A stretch of DNA of 64,000 bases from an uncultured Lachnoclostridium sp. (GTDB lineage Bacteria > Bacillota > Clostridia > Lachnospirales > Lachnospiraceae): contig CANBKJ010000002.1 of NCBI GenBank assembly GCA_947369165.1, positions 16,076 through 80,075 of the forward strand. Direction: 5' to 3'. A program made the translations under genes and the position numbers. This document shows, one piece after another, positions 1 to 8,638 of the stretch. The first letter of the stretch is position 1; each line of letters opens with the position of its first letter. The notes beneath the pieces were generated by a model. It ran no database searches and had not been told where the DNA came from. It was given only the letters and a program-made list of their open reading frames with translations.

Positions 1-1
1 G

Positions 2-1591
2 AAAAACTTTATTTGTGAAATTCTTGAAGGGCTGCGGAGGGTGCATCCGCTGGACGTAGTCCACTGTGATATTGCGCCGGAAACAATTCTTGTCACGTCG
101 GCGGGGGAAATTAAGCTGCTTGATTTTGGCGCGACCAGGTATGTGACAACGGCCAATTCAAAGAGTCTTGCAATCATATTGAAACAGGGGTATGCGCCGG
201 AAGAGCAGTACCGCAGCAGCGGAGTCCGAGGACCATGGACAGACGTATATGCACTGGGGGCGGTTATGTATCATATGATCACGGGGACGGTTCCCCTTGA
301 GGCGGTAGACCGTGCCCTTGTCGACGAGTTAAAGGATCCTTCCCAGCTTGGGATACAGATCCCGCCCAATATGGAAAGTGCGTTAATGAATGCCCTGAAC
401 GTATACCAGAAAGACCGCACCCCTTCTGCCGAGGTGTTCTATCAGGAGCTGAACAGTGCCCAGGTTAAGCGCATTCAGGTAAAAAAGCGGAAATACGAAA
501 CCGGGAAATTTCCGGCGTGGGCAAAGGCCCTTGTGGCGGGACTGCTTTGTGCTGCGTTAGCTGGTGGGGCATATATACTTCTCAGCCCGAATAGAGGGGA
601 GAAGGTGGAAGGCGAGGCAGCTGATTCAAAAAAGGAGCCGGCGCTGAATATTATCGGAATGACAGAAGGGGAGGCTGAGGAAGCATTAAAATCAAAAGGG
701 ATAAAGTATGAACTGGGCAGGAAAGTTGTTTTTGATCCGGATGTAAAAAACGGGAGCGAAATACTCTCTCAAGAGCCCGCCGCGGGAACCGTGCCGGAGA
801 AAGGAACAGTGACAGCGGAGATAATACTCAGCAGCGAGAAATGTCTGTATCGGGATCTTCTGGAGGAGGAGGAAGTCAATTCTTTATGTGAAAAGTTTGG
901 GATAGATGTGCAGAAGGTGAGCGCCTCCGAAGAAAAGGATGCAGATGATCCAGAAAAGACCTATGGCAGGCTGTATTCTGTCATACTGGCGGACGGAAGG
1001 GTGCTAAAGCCGAAAGACCTGAAAAGTAAGGACATCATGACCCTGTCGGACATACAGTCTGTAACCTACTATGTCAGCCCGTACTTTTATGTAAAAAAGC
1101 TGGAGAATTACAAAGGGAAAAATATAGGGAAGATCAAGTTTCATAAGTATACCGAAAAGAAAGGGAAAAAGGTAAAGGCCGGAACCGGCAGGCCGCCATG
1201 TTCCTATACATATTTTTCTTTTGAGGAAGAGAGAGGCTGTATAGTCAGCCAGAGGAAGGCGAAGGGGAAAAGCTATCGCTCAGACAGAGATAACGGAAGC
1301 CTGTTTGACGTGGTGAAAGAGAAGATCAGCTGGAAAGGGAAAAAAGCGGATGAACTGATTTCAGAGTTGGAAGACAGAGGGTTTAAGAAGGACAAGCTGG
1401 TGGTAAAGGGAAATGGTACGGAGATCGGTGAGATCAAAGTGAGCGGAAAAGGAGGAAAAAAATTCTTTACCGCCAGGGACAGGATCACGATAACCCGAAA
1501 AAAGCAGGAGGCCAGACCGCAGGCAGCTAAGCCGAGTGGTAAGAAAAATAAGGAGATAACCAGTGGGGACGGGAACGGAGATTGGAATTAA
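2..1591 (+). CDS. Ser/Thr protein kinase-like protein with PASTA domain, 5' end missing
   Basis: The reading frame is open to the window edge, so the N-lobe lies outside. What remains is the kinase C-lobe, a transmembrane helix (about nt 511-585) and an extracellular part. The catalytic loop reads HCDIAPET (nt 62-85): the catalytic Asp is present, but the Asn five residues later that normally binds metal is Thr, and the usual HRD Arg is Cys. DFG (LLDFG, near nt 120) and the APEEQY segment are intact. The outer part has one PASTA-like domain (about nt 640-830) and a second weaker one near the C-terminus (about nt 1340-1490). PASTA domains in this family bind peptidoglycan fragments, so it probably senses the cell wall. 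From the membrane segment on it is almost identical to the next gene. Activity is uncertain because of the missing Asn. Confidence 0.85.
   Translation, partial: KNFICEILEGLRRVHPLDVVHCDIAPETILVTSAGEIKLLDFGATRYVTTANSKSLAIILKQGYAPEEQYRSSGVRGPWTDVYALGAVMYHMITGTVPLEAVDRALVDELKDPSQLGIQIPPNMESALMNALNVYQKDRTPSAEVFYQELNSAQVKRIQVKKRKYETGKFPAWAKALVAGLLCAALAGGAYILLSPNRGEKVEGEAADSKKEPALNIIGMTEGEAEEALKSKGIKYELGRKVVFDPDVKNGSEILSQEPAAGTVPEKGTVTAEIILSSEKCLYRDLLEEEEVNSLCEKFGIDVQKVSASEEKDADDPEKTYGRLYSVILADGRVLKPKDLKSKDIMTLSDIQSVTYYVSPYFYVKKLENYKGKNIGKIKFHKYTEKKGKKVKAGTGRPPCSYTYFSFEEERGCIVSQRKAKGKSYRSDRDNGSLFDVVKEKISWKGKKADELISELEDRGFKKDKLVVKGNGTEIGEIKVSGKGGKKFFTARDRITITRKKQEARPQAAKPSGKKNKEITSGDGNGDWN
506..1580 (+). 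repeat. Direct repeat, copy 1 (kinase membrane/PASTA half)
   Basis: This ~1,075-bp stretch recurs at 2649-3723 with a constant offset of 2143 and no indel that I can see. Scattered substitutions occur only in the first ~225 bp; from about 733 onward the two copies read as identical. It encodes the transmembrane helix, PASTA domains and basic tail of two adjacent kinases. Confidence 0.9.
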
Positions 1592-1616
1592 GAAAAATAC
1601 AAGGAGGAAAGAACCC

Positions 1617-3764
1617 ATGACCCTATGTTACAACTGCATGACCCGGCTGTCAGACCAAAAACTACATACATGCCCCCGCTGTGGCCAGCCGCTGCAGCCA
1701 GCCGCAGTAGAGCCGGATGTCCTTCTGCCCGGGACCGTTTTGCAGGGAAGGTTTATTCTGGGGCGACTTCTGGGGTTTGGCGGTTTTGGGAATACATATA
1801 TAGGATGGAACCAGATACTGGCGTGCCGGGTTGCAGTGAAGGAATTTTTCCCGCGGAGCATGTCGGCGAGGGGGCAGGACAGGAAGACGATTTCCGTGTC
1901 GGGAGAAACGATGCAGGCGCGATACAGGCAGAGCCTGCGCAGTTTCCTGGAAGAGGCGCGGAGGCTGGCGGAACTAAATGATGTTCCGGGGATACCGGAT
2001 ATTTACAGTTATTTTGAAGAAAACGGAACCGGCTATATCGTGATGGAGTACCTGGAGGGAGTTACAGTAAAGACACTGATGAAGGATTCGGGGGGCAGGC
2101 TCAGTTACGAGTTCAGCCGCCAGATCATCCTTTCTGTGCTTTATCTGTTGAAGGAAGTTCACAGGAGAGGGATTCTGCACAGGGACATCGCGCCGGACAA
2201 TATCATGATAACGGACGATGGCATAGTTGAGCTGATCGACTTTGGCGTGTCGAAAAGAAGCATGAGCGATATGGCAGATCCGGTTCTTATACTGAAAGCC
2301 GGGTATTCGCCGCTGGAGCAATATTCCCGGGGAGCGGCACAGGGCGTATACACTGACCTGTATTCGGTGGCGGCCACCTTTTACCACATGGTAACGGGAG
2401 TAAAGCCGCCGGGGGCAATGGACCGCATCCATGCGGATACGCTGCTGCCACTTACGGCTTACGGCGTGGGCTGCACCAGCCAGGCAGAGATGGCAGTTAT
2501 GATGTGCCTGTATTTAAAGCCGGAACACCGTCTGGCAAACGTAGAAGAATTTATCATGGCGCTGGATGGCGGGAATTTCAGGCCTGTCACAGAATGGAAG
2601 CCACCCATGCCGGCCGGAGATGGAAAACGGGCGGAAAAAAGAAATGGGGAATTTCCGGCGTGGGCAAAGGTCCTTGTGGCGGGACTGCTTTGTGTTGCGT
2701 TAGCTGGCGGGGCATATATACTTCTCAGTCCGAATAGAGGGGAGAAGGTGGAAGGCGAGGCAGCTGATTCAAAAGAGGAGCCGGCACTGAATATTATCGG
2801 AATGACGGAAGGGGAGGCTGAGGAGACATTAAAATCAAAAGGGATAAAGTATGAACTGGGCAGGGAGATTATTTTTGATCCGGATGTAAAAAACGGGAGC
2901 GAAATACTCTCTCAAGAGCCCGCCGCGGGAACCGTGCCGGAGAAAGGAACAGTGACAGCGGAGATAATACTCAGCAGCGAGAAATGTCTGTATCGGGATC
3001 TTCTGGAGGAGGAGGAAGTCAATTCTTTATGTGAAAAGTTTGGGATAGATGTGCAGAAGGTGAGCGCCTCCGAAGAAAAGGATGCAGATGATCCAGAAAA
3101 GACCTATGGCAGGCTGTATTCTGTCATACTGGCGGACGGAAGGGTGCTAAAGCCGAAAGACCTGAAAAGTAAGGACATCATGACCCTGTCGGACATACAG
3201 TCTGTAACCTACTATGTCAGCCCGTACTTTTATGTAAAAAAGCTGGAGAATTACAAAGGGAAAAATATAGGGAAGATCAAGTTTCATAAGTATACCGAAA
3301 AGAAAGGGAAAAAGGTAAAGGCCGGAACCGGCAGGCCGCCATGTTCCTATACATATTTTTCTTTTGAGGAAGAGAGAGGCTGTATAGTCAGCCAGAGGAA
3401 GGCGAAGGGGAAAAGCTATCGCTCAGACAGAGATAACGGAAGCCTGTTTGACGTGGTGAAAGAGAAGATCAGCTGGAAAGGGAAAAAAGCGGATGAACTG
3501 ATTTCAGAGTTGGAAGACAGAGGGTTTAAGAAGGACAAGCTGGTGGTAAAGGGAAATGGTACGGAGATCGGTGAGATCAAAGTGAGCGGAAAAGGAGGAA
3601 AAAAATTCTTTACCGCCAGGGACAGGATCACGATAACCCGAAAAAAGCAGGAGGCCAGACCGCAGGCAGCTAAGCCGAGTGGTAAGAAAAATAAGGAGAT
3701 AACCAGTGGGGACGGGAACGGAAGTTGGGGAATGTCCGGTGACGGCAATGGCGACTGGAATTAA
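1617..3764 (+). CDS. Zinc-ribbon Ser/Thr protein kinase with PASTA-type extracellular region
   Basis: A 715-aa membrane kinase. I start it at ATG 1617, which has AGGAGG at 1602-1607; an upstream in-frame start would overlap the previous gene and lacks such a site. Order of parts: N-terminal zinc ribbon (Cys4, 7, 19, 22), kinase domain with glycine loop GFGGFG (53-58), Lys75 in VAVK, HRDIAPDN at 188-195 and DFG at 208-210, one transmembrane helix (about 347-371), a PASTA domain (about 390-465) and a second PASTA-like segment near 620-680. All standard catalytic residues are present, so it should be active, with the kinase inside and PASTA outside. The last ~1 kb duplicates the preceding gene. 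The cytosolic zinc ribbon is shared with the two kinases downstream. Confidence 0.9.
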   Translation: MTLCYNCMTRLSDQKLHTCPRCGQPLQPAAVEPDVLLPGTVLQGRFILGRLLGFGGFGNTYIGWNQILACRVAVKEFFPRSMSARGQDRKTISVSGETMQARYRQSLRSFLEEARRLAELNDVPGIPDIYSYFEENGTGYIVMEYLEGVTVKTLMKDSGGRLSYEFSRQIILSVLYLLKEVHRRGILHRDIAPDNIMITDDGIVELIDFGVSKRSMSDMADPVLILKAGYSPLEQYSRGAAQGVYTDLYSVAATFYHMVTGVKPPGAMDRIHADTLLPLTAYGVGCTSQAEMAVMMCLYLKPEHRLANVEEFIMALDGGNFRPVTEWKPPMPAGDGKRAEKRNGEFPAWAKVLVAGLLCVALAGGAYILLSPNRGEKVEGEAADSKEEPALNIIGMTEGEAEETLKSKGIKYELGREIIFDPDVKNGSEILSQEPAAGTVPEKGTVTAEIILSSEKCLYRDLLEEEEVNSLCEKFGIDVQKVSASEEKDADDPEKTYGRLYSVILADGRVLKPKDLKSKDIMTLSDIQSVTYYVSPYFYVKKLENYKGKNIGKIKFHKYTEKKGKKVKAGTGRPPCSYTYFSFEEERGCIVSQRKAKGKSYRSDRDNGSLFDVVKEKISWKGKKADELISELEDRGFKKDKLVVKGNGTEIGEIKVSGKGGKKFFTARDRITITRKKQEARPQAAKPSGKKNKEITSGDGNGSWGMSGDGNGDWN
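2649..3723 (+). repeat. Direct repeat, copy 2 (kinase membrane/PASTA half)
   Basis: Second copy of the tract at 506-1580. The copies diverge again only in the last codons, where this gene has an extra short Gly/Asn/Asp-rich end. The kinase domains upstream of the repeats are clearly different, so only the membrane and outer halves have been homogenised. Confidence 0.9.
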
Positions 3765-3846
3765 TCCTAATCATTTATTCCCCGCACCCATCCCCAGACT
3801 GTCATAAACGTCACAACAGCGGAATATTACAAAGGAGGCTTGTAGA

Positions 3847-4884
3847 TTGAGTACAAAGACGGGAAAAAGATTGGTTGACCCAAACAGGCTGTGCATGGGA
3901 TGCATGGGGCTGTGGGAGGCGCCGATAGCAGTGTGCCCTTACTGCGGGTTTTCCCTGCAGCATTATGAACAGGCAGGGAACAGCCTGCCGCCGTATGAGA
4001 TATTGGACGGGAAGTATCTGGTCGGAAGGGTGATCGGCATCGGTGGATTTGGGATCACCTATATCGGCTGGGATTTTTATCAAGGCAGAAAAATATGTAT
4101 TAAGGAGTATTTTCCCCAGGGCGTGGCAGCACGGCTTACTGGAAGGGAATGGGAGTCAATGGGGGAAGTTTCCCTTTCCTGCAGCTTAAATGTCTATACC
4201 CAGAACACGAGGCAGGCGCAGCAGGCGTATGCACACGGGTTGGAAACCTATATCAAAGAGGCACAGACGCTGGCGAGATTTTTTCAAATGCCAGGCATTG
4301 TATCGGTGCGCGACTTTTTTTATGGAAATATGACAGCATATATTGTTATGGAGTTTATCGACGGAATTGATCTCCGTCAATATGCGAAAAGATGCGGGGG
4401 CAGGATGGAACCGGGACAGCTGCTGCCATTATTAAAAAATGTGTTGAGGGCGCTGCACGAGGTACATAAGGCGGGGATTATCCATCGGGACATCAGTCCG
4501 GATAATATGATGATGTCGGTTGACGGAGACGTGAAGCTGATCGATTTCGGAGCGGCAAAAAATTATGAAACTGACCGGGATCTGAGTGTCCTTTTGAAAC
4601 ACGGCTATGCGCCTGTTGAGCAATATGACCGAAATGGGAATCAGGGCCCGTGGACGGATATTTACAGCATATGCGCCAGTATTTATTATCTTCTCACAGG
4701 GATAAAGATTCCCCGGGCGACAGAACGGGAACAGAAGGATACCGTGATTCTACTGCAGGCGCAGGGGGTTCCGATTCCGGAGGAGCAGGATTTTGTGATC
4801 CGGAAGGGGATGAGCATCCGGCAGGAAGACCGCTATCAGGACGTGGCAGATTTTTACCATGCATTGTACGGGCAAAAGCTGTAA
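3847..4884 (+). CDS. Zinc-ribbon Ser/Thr protein kinase, soluble
   Basis: 345 aa. The start is TTG 3847, with AGGAGG at 3833-3838; the first in-frame ATG lies inside the zinc ribbon and would break it. Zinc ribbon Cys16, 19, 30, 33. The kinase domain follows: glycine loop GIGGFG, Lys in ICIKEYF, HRDISPDN at 213-220, DFG at 233-235, and a PVEQYD segment. It ends right after the kinase C-lobe and has no transmembrane helix or sensor domain, so it is cytosolic and probably acts on partners from the same cluster, for example the FHA proteins downstream. All canonical catalytic residues are present. An 82-bp gap separates it from the previous gene, without an obvious terminator. Confidence 0.88.
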   Translation: MSTKTGKRLVDPNRLCMGCMGLWEAPIAVCPYCGFSLQHYEQAGNSLPPYEILDGKYLVGRVIGIGGFGITYIGWDFYQGRKICIKEYFPQGVAARLTGREWESMGEVSLSCSLNVYTQNTRQAQQAYAHGLETYIKEAQTLARFFQMPGIVSVRDFFYGNMTAYIVMEFIDGIDLRQYAKRCGGRMEPGQLLPLLKNVLRALHEVHKAGIIHRDISPDNMMMSVDGDVKLIDFGAAKNYETDRDLSVLLKHGYAPVEQYDRNGNQGPWTDIYSICASIYYLLTGIKIPRATEREQKDTVILLQAQGVPIPEEQDFVIRKGMSIRQEDRYQDVADFYHALYGQKL

Positions 4885-4903
4885 GGGCAGGAGGGAAACG
4901 GGC

Positions 4904-6292
4904 ATGGAGAAGCTGACTGTTTGTAAAGGTTGTTTTACGGAGTGGAATGACGTGGACTTTCAGTGCCAGTGGTGCGGCTGGTGTCCTGACATGGAACCGG
5001 GGAGGAGTGGCATGGGGGAATGGAGCCTGGGGACCCTTCTGGAAAAGAGGTATCTGCTTGGAAATATTTACTTGAAGACAATGGACGGGTACACGGTGTG
5101 GCGGGTGTATGACCGCCATCTGGACATAAAGTGCTTCTTTCTGGCTGCAAAAAGTGAAAATGTACACTGGCTGACAAAGATTGCATGGGGGTTTTTTGAA
5201 CGGCCGGAGGGCGGCATAAAGGTTCTTGGATTAAGAGAATTCTGTGGGAAATATGTTCTCATTTTCAGGATGAAAGATAATTTTCTGCCCATTGAGACGT
5301 TCCAGGGCATGGTTCATCCGAGAGAAGAAAATGCCAATTCGGCAGCCGGGCGCATTGATACCAAAATAAATGTGGCGGTGCGGGAAGTTGTGCTGCCGGA
5401 GAACACCCTGCTTGGCGGGCGGTACCAGGTGATAGGCTGTCTTGGCATCGGTGGATTTGGGATCATGTACTTGTGTGAAGATATATTGCTGCAGCGGGAC
5501 GTAGCGGTAAAGGAATATTTTCCGGGTAAATGGGCGGAACGGGAAGGCATTTATGTAGGAAGCCGCACATCGGGGACGCTGCAGGCGTATCGGTTTGGAT
5601 TAACTTCCTTTCTGGAGGAAGCGAAAATAACGGCCAAGTTTATTGATGTGAAGCATATTGTGACGGCATACGACGTGTTTCGGGAAAATGACACGGCTTA
5701 TATTGTGATGGAATACGTGCCGGGAAAAAGCATAGCGAAGGAATTTGGGAAACGGGACTTCCGCCCTTACAGCCCCTACCGGACAGTGGAAATACTTGTT
5801 CCGGTACTCCTTGCACTAGAAGAGCTTCATAATCAGAAGGTCATACACGGAGATCTTTCGCCGGGAAATATTATGCGGACACCAAAGGGGGAAATCGTCC
5901 TCATTGACTTCGGGGCGGCGAGGTACTATTTGGAAAAAGGGAAGAACCGGGTAACTCCTTTCTTAAAGACGGATTATGCGGCACCGGAACAGTTCCGGGC
6001 GGTGAAGACGGGAAATTTGGGGGAAGAGGGACCGTGGACAGATGTTTACGCGGTTGGCGCGATCATGTACTATTTTCTAACCGGGCATAAACCGGCGGCT
6101 GCATTGCTCCGGATGTCTGCAAGGTCATCAGAATTAGTGACGCCCAAAAAGTACGGCGTAAAACTGAAGAAGGGGTGGATGAAGCTGATCCACCGATGCG
6201 TAGAGCTGGAATATAAAAAACGGATTCCCTCCTGCCGGACGGTGATAGAGGAAATGCTGAATTTATTGAAACATGAAAAAGAGGGGGGATGA
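4904..6292 (+). CDS. Zinc-ribbon protein kinase with a second, degenerate N-lobe-like segment
   Basis: 462 aa; ATG 4904 is chosen because it follows GGAGGG (4890-4894) and places the zinc ribbon (Cys7, 10, 21, 24) at the N-terminus as in the two preceding kinases. Residues ~43-135 look like a worn kinase N-lobe: they begin GTLLEKRYLLG, line up with the start of the other kinases, but lack the glycine loop and VAVK lysine. A complete kinase domain follows from ~150 with GIGGFG, VAVKEYF, HGDLSPGN (315-322; Arg of HRD is Gly) and DFG (335-337). No transmembrane helix is visible. The loss of the HRD Arg suggests regulation that does not need activation-loop phosphorylation. The gene end overlaps the upstream part of the response regulator frame, so the two are translationally close. 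Confidence 0.85.
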   Translation: MEKLTVCKGCFTEWNDVDFQCQWCGWCPDMEPGRSGMGEWSLGTLLEKRYLLGNIYLKTMDGYTVWRVYDRHLDIKCFFLAAKSENVHWLTKIAWGFFERPEGGIKVLGLREFCGKYVLIFRMKDNFLPIETFQGMVHPREENANSAAGRIDTKINVAVREVVLPENTLLGGRYQVIGCLGIGGFGIMYLCEDILLQRDVAVKEYFPGKWAEREGIYVGSRTSGTLQAYRFGLTSFLEEAKITAKFIDVKHIVTAYDVFRENDTAYIVMEYVPGKSIAKEFGKRDFRPYSPYRTVEILVPVLLALEELHNQKVIHGDLSPGNIMRTPKGEIVLIDFGAARYYLEKGKNRVTPFLKTDYAAPEQFRAVKTGNLGEEGPWTDVYAVGAIMYYFLTGHKPAAALLRMSARSSELVTPKKYGVKLKKGWMKLIHRCVELEYKKRIPSCRTVIEEMLNLLKHEKEGG

Positions 6293-6296
6293 GGAG

Positions 6297-7022
6297 GTGC
6301 TTTACATTGGAATTTGCGATGACGAGAAGGAATGCCGGAGTCAGGTAAGGGAACTGTTCAGCCGTGCCCTGTTCCAATACGACGAGATCGAAACTGTCCT
6401 TTTTAAAAATGCCGTGGAGGTGATCAAGGCGATCGAAAAAGACGAGTTTTGCATCGACCTCCTGCTGCTTGACATACACATGCCGGGTAAAAGCGGTCTC
6501 GCCCTGGCAGAGTACATCCGCATGAACCAGATCGACGTGGATATTATTTTTATAACGGTATCGCATGACCACGTATTTGACGGATATACGTATCAGGCAT
6601 TTACATATCTTCTAAAGCCGCTTGATTATGAGCGGATCAAAGAGGAGGTCAAACGATATGTGGAGCTTAAGAATAAGAACACAGACTGCCTTCATATCAG
6701 GATCAATGGGAGGAGTGAAAAGGTAATCCTGAACCAGGTGTTTTACATTTCAGCGGTGGGGCGCAAGGTTTCATTTCATAACAGGGATGGTGAACTGTCT
6801 GCTTATGCGAAACTGGGCGACCTGGAGGAAACCCTGGAAGAGTATGGCTTTTTCCGTTGCCACCAAAGCTATTTGATCAATAAAAAGTTTGTGCAGTCAC
6901 ATTCCCGGTCAGTACTGACGGTGGCGGGCGAGGAAATCCCGGTCAGCCGCAGGTATATCGAAAGTGTCAGAAACATAATGGAGGCGGAGACGCAAGGAAA
7001 TGTGAAGGAAGGAGGAGGATAA
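6297..7022 (+). CDS. LytTR-family response regulator (orphan)
   Basis: 241 aa. I prefer GTG 6297 (protein begins MLYIGICDDE, the usual start of a receiver domain) with GAGGGGGG just upstream; an in-frame ATG at 6273 would add eight residues inside the previous gene. The receiver domain has the acidic pair at 8-9, the phospho-acceptor Asp59 in LLLLDIHMPG, and a Thr/Lys pair further on (FITVS, LLKPL). The C-terminal ~100 residues are a LytTR DNA-binding domain, with the typical RCHQSYLIN motif. LytTR regulators bind pairs of 9-bp direct repeats and often control cell-wall or virulence genes. No histidine kinase is adjacent; the neighbours are Ser/Thr kinases, so it may be phosphorylated by them or by a distant kinase. 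Candidate sites occur at 10675 and 12960. Confidence 0.92.
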   Translation: MLYIGICDDEKECRSQVRELFSRALFQYDEIETVLFKNAVEVIKAIEKDEFCIDLLLLDIHMPGKSGLALAEYIRMNQIDVDIIFITVSHDHVFDGYTYQAFTYLLKPLDYERIKEEVKRYVELKNKNTDCLHIRINGRSEKVILNQVFYISAVGRKVSFHNRDGELSAYAKLGDLEETLEEYGFFRCHQSYLINKKFVQSHSRSVLTVAGEEIPVSRRYIESVRNIMEAETQGNVKEGGG

Positions 7023-7024
7023 CG

Positions 7025-7399
7025 ATGCCGGAAATCAATACGAGGGAGACGATGCAGGTTACGCGGAGCCTGGCGCTGTCGTCGGAGGCGGCAGGCGGCC
7101 TAATCTGTATCCGGGGAAACCACCTTGGCCACATGATCCCGCTGCCTGGCGATAAAACGGTCACGTTTGGACGTGACCCAGTGGCGTGTCAGGTCGTGCT
7201 GGACGACGGGCAGGTCAGCAGAAAACACTGCCAGATCACGTACATAGCATCGCTTAAGCAGTATCGTATTATTGATCTTTCAAAAAATGGGACTTTTTTC
7301 GCTGATGGCACGCGGCTGAAACAGGGGAAAAAATATTATGTGAAGCCTGCGGCTGAGATTTACATGGGAAACGGCGACAACTTATACAAATTCAGATAG
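7025..7399 (+). CDS. FHA-domain protein, soluble
   Basis: 124 aa, ATG 7025 two bases after the regulator stop, with AAGGAGGAGG upstream. Nearly the whole protein is one forkhead-associated domain: FGRDP (Arg for phosphate contact), SRKH and SKNGTF are the three conserved motifs, all intact. FHA domains bind phosphothreonine, so this is the natural reader of the Ser/Thr kinases encoded just upstream. An N-terminal arm of ~25 residues (starts PEINTRETMQVTRS) contains several Thr and could itself be a phosphorylation target. No membrane segment. Confidence 0.9.
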   Translation: MPEINTRETMQVTRSLALSSEAAGGLICIRGNHLGHMIPLPGDKTVTFGRDPVACQVVLDDGQVSRKHCQITYIASLKQYRIIDLSKNGTFFADGTRLKQGKKYYVKPAAEIYMGNGDNLYKFR

Positions 7400-7411
7400 G
7401 AGGAGATACAT

Positions 7412-8608
7412 ATGGTTTGTAATTATTGCGGCAGTCACATCCCGGATGGAAGTGCCGTCTGTCCGTACTGCCAGAAACCGGTCGGCGGCATGGGTTATCC
7501 GGGAAATGGGCAGTTTCCGGGCAGTGCACAGAATCAGCCCATAAAGGCAGGCAATATTTTTTCAGCACTGGTTTATGAAAAAACGCCTGGGGCTATTTGG
7601 GAATTTTCCCTGTGGTGTGTGGTGTGCGTATGCGTGGTTCTTTCTTTGGCGGCGACGGTGTCAGTAAGCTCGTGGATCAACGGCGAGAGTTATTTCCGCT
7701 TTATATGGCTGTACCTGATGACTGCGGAAACCATAATCGGTTTTTTTATGGCAGTTCGAAAGAAACCGGAGGCCATGTCTGCCACTGTCGGCTCCATACA
7801 ATTTTTGATGCCGGTTATTCTGTTTACCGTATATGGCAGGGCATTCGATAAAATAAAGGGCAGTATTCCAGCGGTAATGGTTATACTGTTTGTACTTGTG
7901 TTTTTAGCGGCACTGGGCTTGCTGGTCTGTTCTTTTATCCAGTTTCATTCCAGTGCGTATTTAGGAAAGGTAGCAGCAATACTGGATGCCGCCACCACGG
8001 GAGCGATCCTGCTTTTCATCATAGGAATTGGAGCCTCGTCGGGCTTTATAAGCAGCTGGGTCATCTCAAAAAGCGGGTTTGGTCCTGGTGCCGTCTCGCT
8101 GGTCTGTTTCACTATCGTAATGGCTGTTTACTTCATGCTGTTTTTCTTTGGGTGTATCGACAGCAGAATTGACAAGGTCACCAGTGGCATAAAGCTTTTT
8201 ACTGTGAGTAATTTCGGTCAGCGGGGTACGGCCGGAGGTGATTTTGGTAAAAAAAATTTTAGCGGGAGTTCAGGACAGGCGCTGGGATTTGTACCAGGTG
8301 TACAGTGCATCCGCGGTCAGTACCAGGGACAGGTTATGTACTTAAATGGAAAGGAACTGGTCTTTGGCTCACAGGCCGGCGCAGCGAATATTATTATTGT
8401 GAATCCGTATATCAGCCACAGGCACTGTTCCATACGGTATAATTACCATTCGGGAATGTACGAGATTCTGGATATGTCGTCAAATGGGGTTTATATCACT
8501 GCTCCGAACGGAGGTGCGGACAGGATTCCGGCCGGGCAGTATATTCCGTGCCAGCGCGGGAATGTGATCAGTCTGGGCGGTATGGAGCAGCAGTTCAGAC
8601 TGCTTTAA
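7412..8608 (+). CDS. Zinc-ribbon, multi-pass membrane protein with C-terminal FHA domain
   Basis: 398 aa, start ATG 7412 after AGGAGGAG. N-terminal zinc ribbon (CNYCG...CPYC, residues ~3-20), then a glycine-rich linker, about six hydrophobic segments (roughly 60-250), and a C-terminal FHA domain (about 290-395). In the FHA domain the first motif is FGSQ, where the phosphate-contacting Arg is replaced by Ser; the other motifs (SHRH, SSNGVYI) are recognisable. Binding of phosphothreonine may therefore be weak or altered. It probably ties the kinase system to the membrane. I recognise no transport or enzyme family in the membrane part. Confidence 0.85.
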   Translation: MVCNYCGSHIPDGSAVCPYCQKPVGGMGYPGNGQFPGSAQNQPIKAGNIFSALVYEKTPGAIWEFSLWCVVCVCVVLSLAATVSVSSWINGESYFRFIWLYLMTAETIIGFFMAVRKKPEAMSATVGSIQFLMPVILFTVYGRAFDKIKGSIPAVMVILFVLVFLAALGLLVCSFIQFHSSAYLGKVAAILDAATTGAILLFIIGIGASSGFISSWVISKSGFGPGAVSLVCFTIVMAVYFMLFFFGCIDSRIDKVTSGIKLFTVSNFGQRGTAGGDFGKKNFSGSSGQALGFVPGVQCIRGQYQGQVMYLNGKELVFGSQAGAANIIIVNPYISHRHCSIRYNYHSGMYEILDMSSNGVYITAPNGGADRIPAGQYIPCQRGNVISLGGMEQQFRLL

Positions 8609-8638
8609 ACAAATTAATAAAAAAGGGGTAAAAGATAC

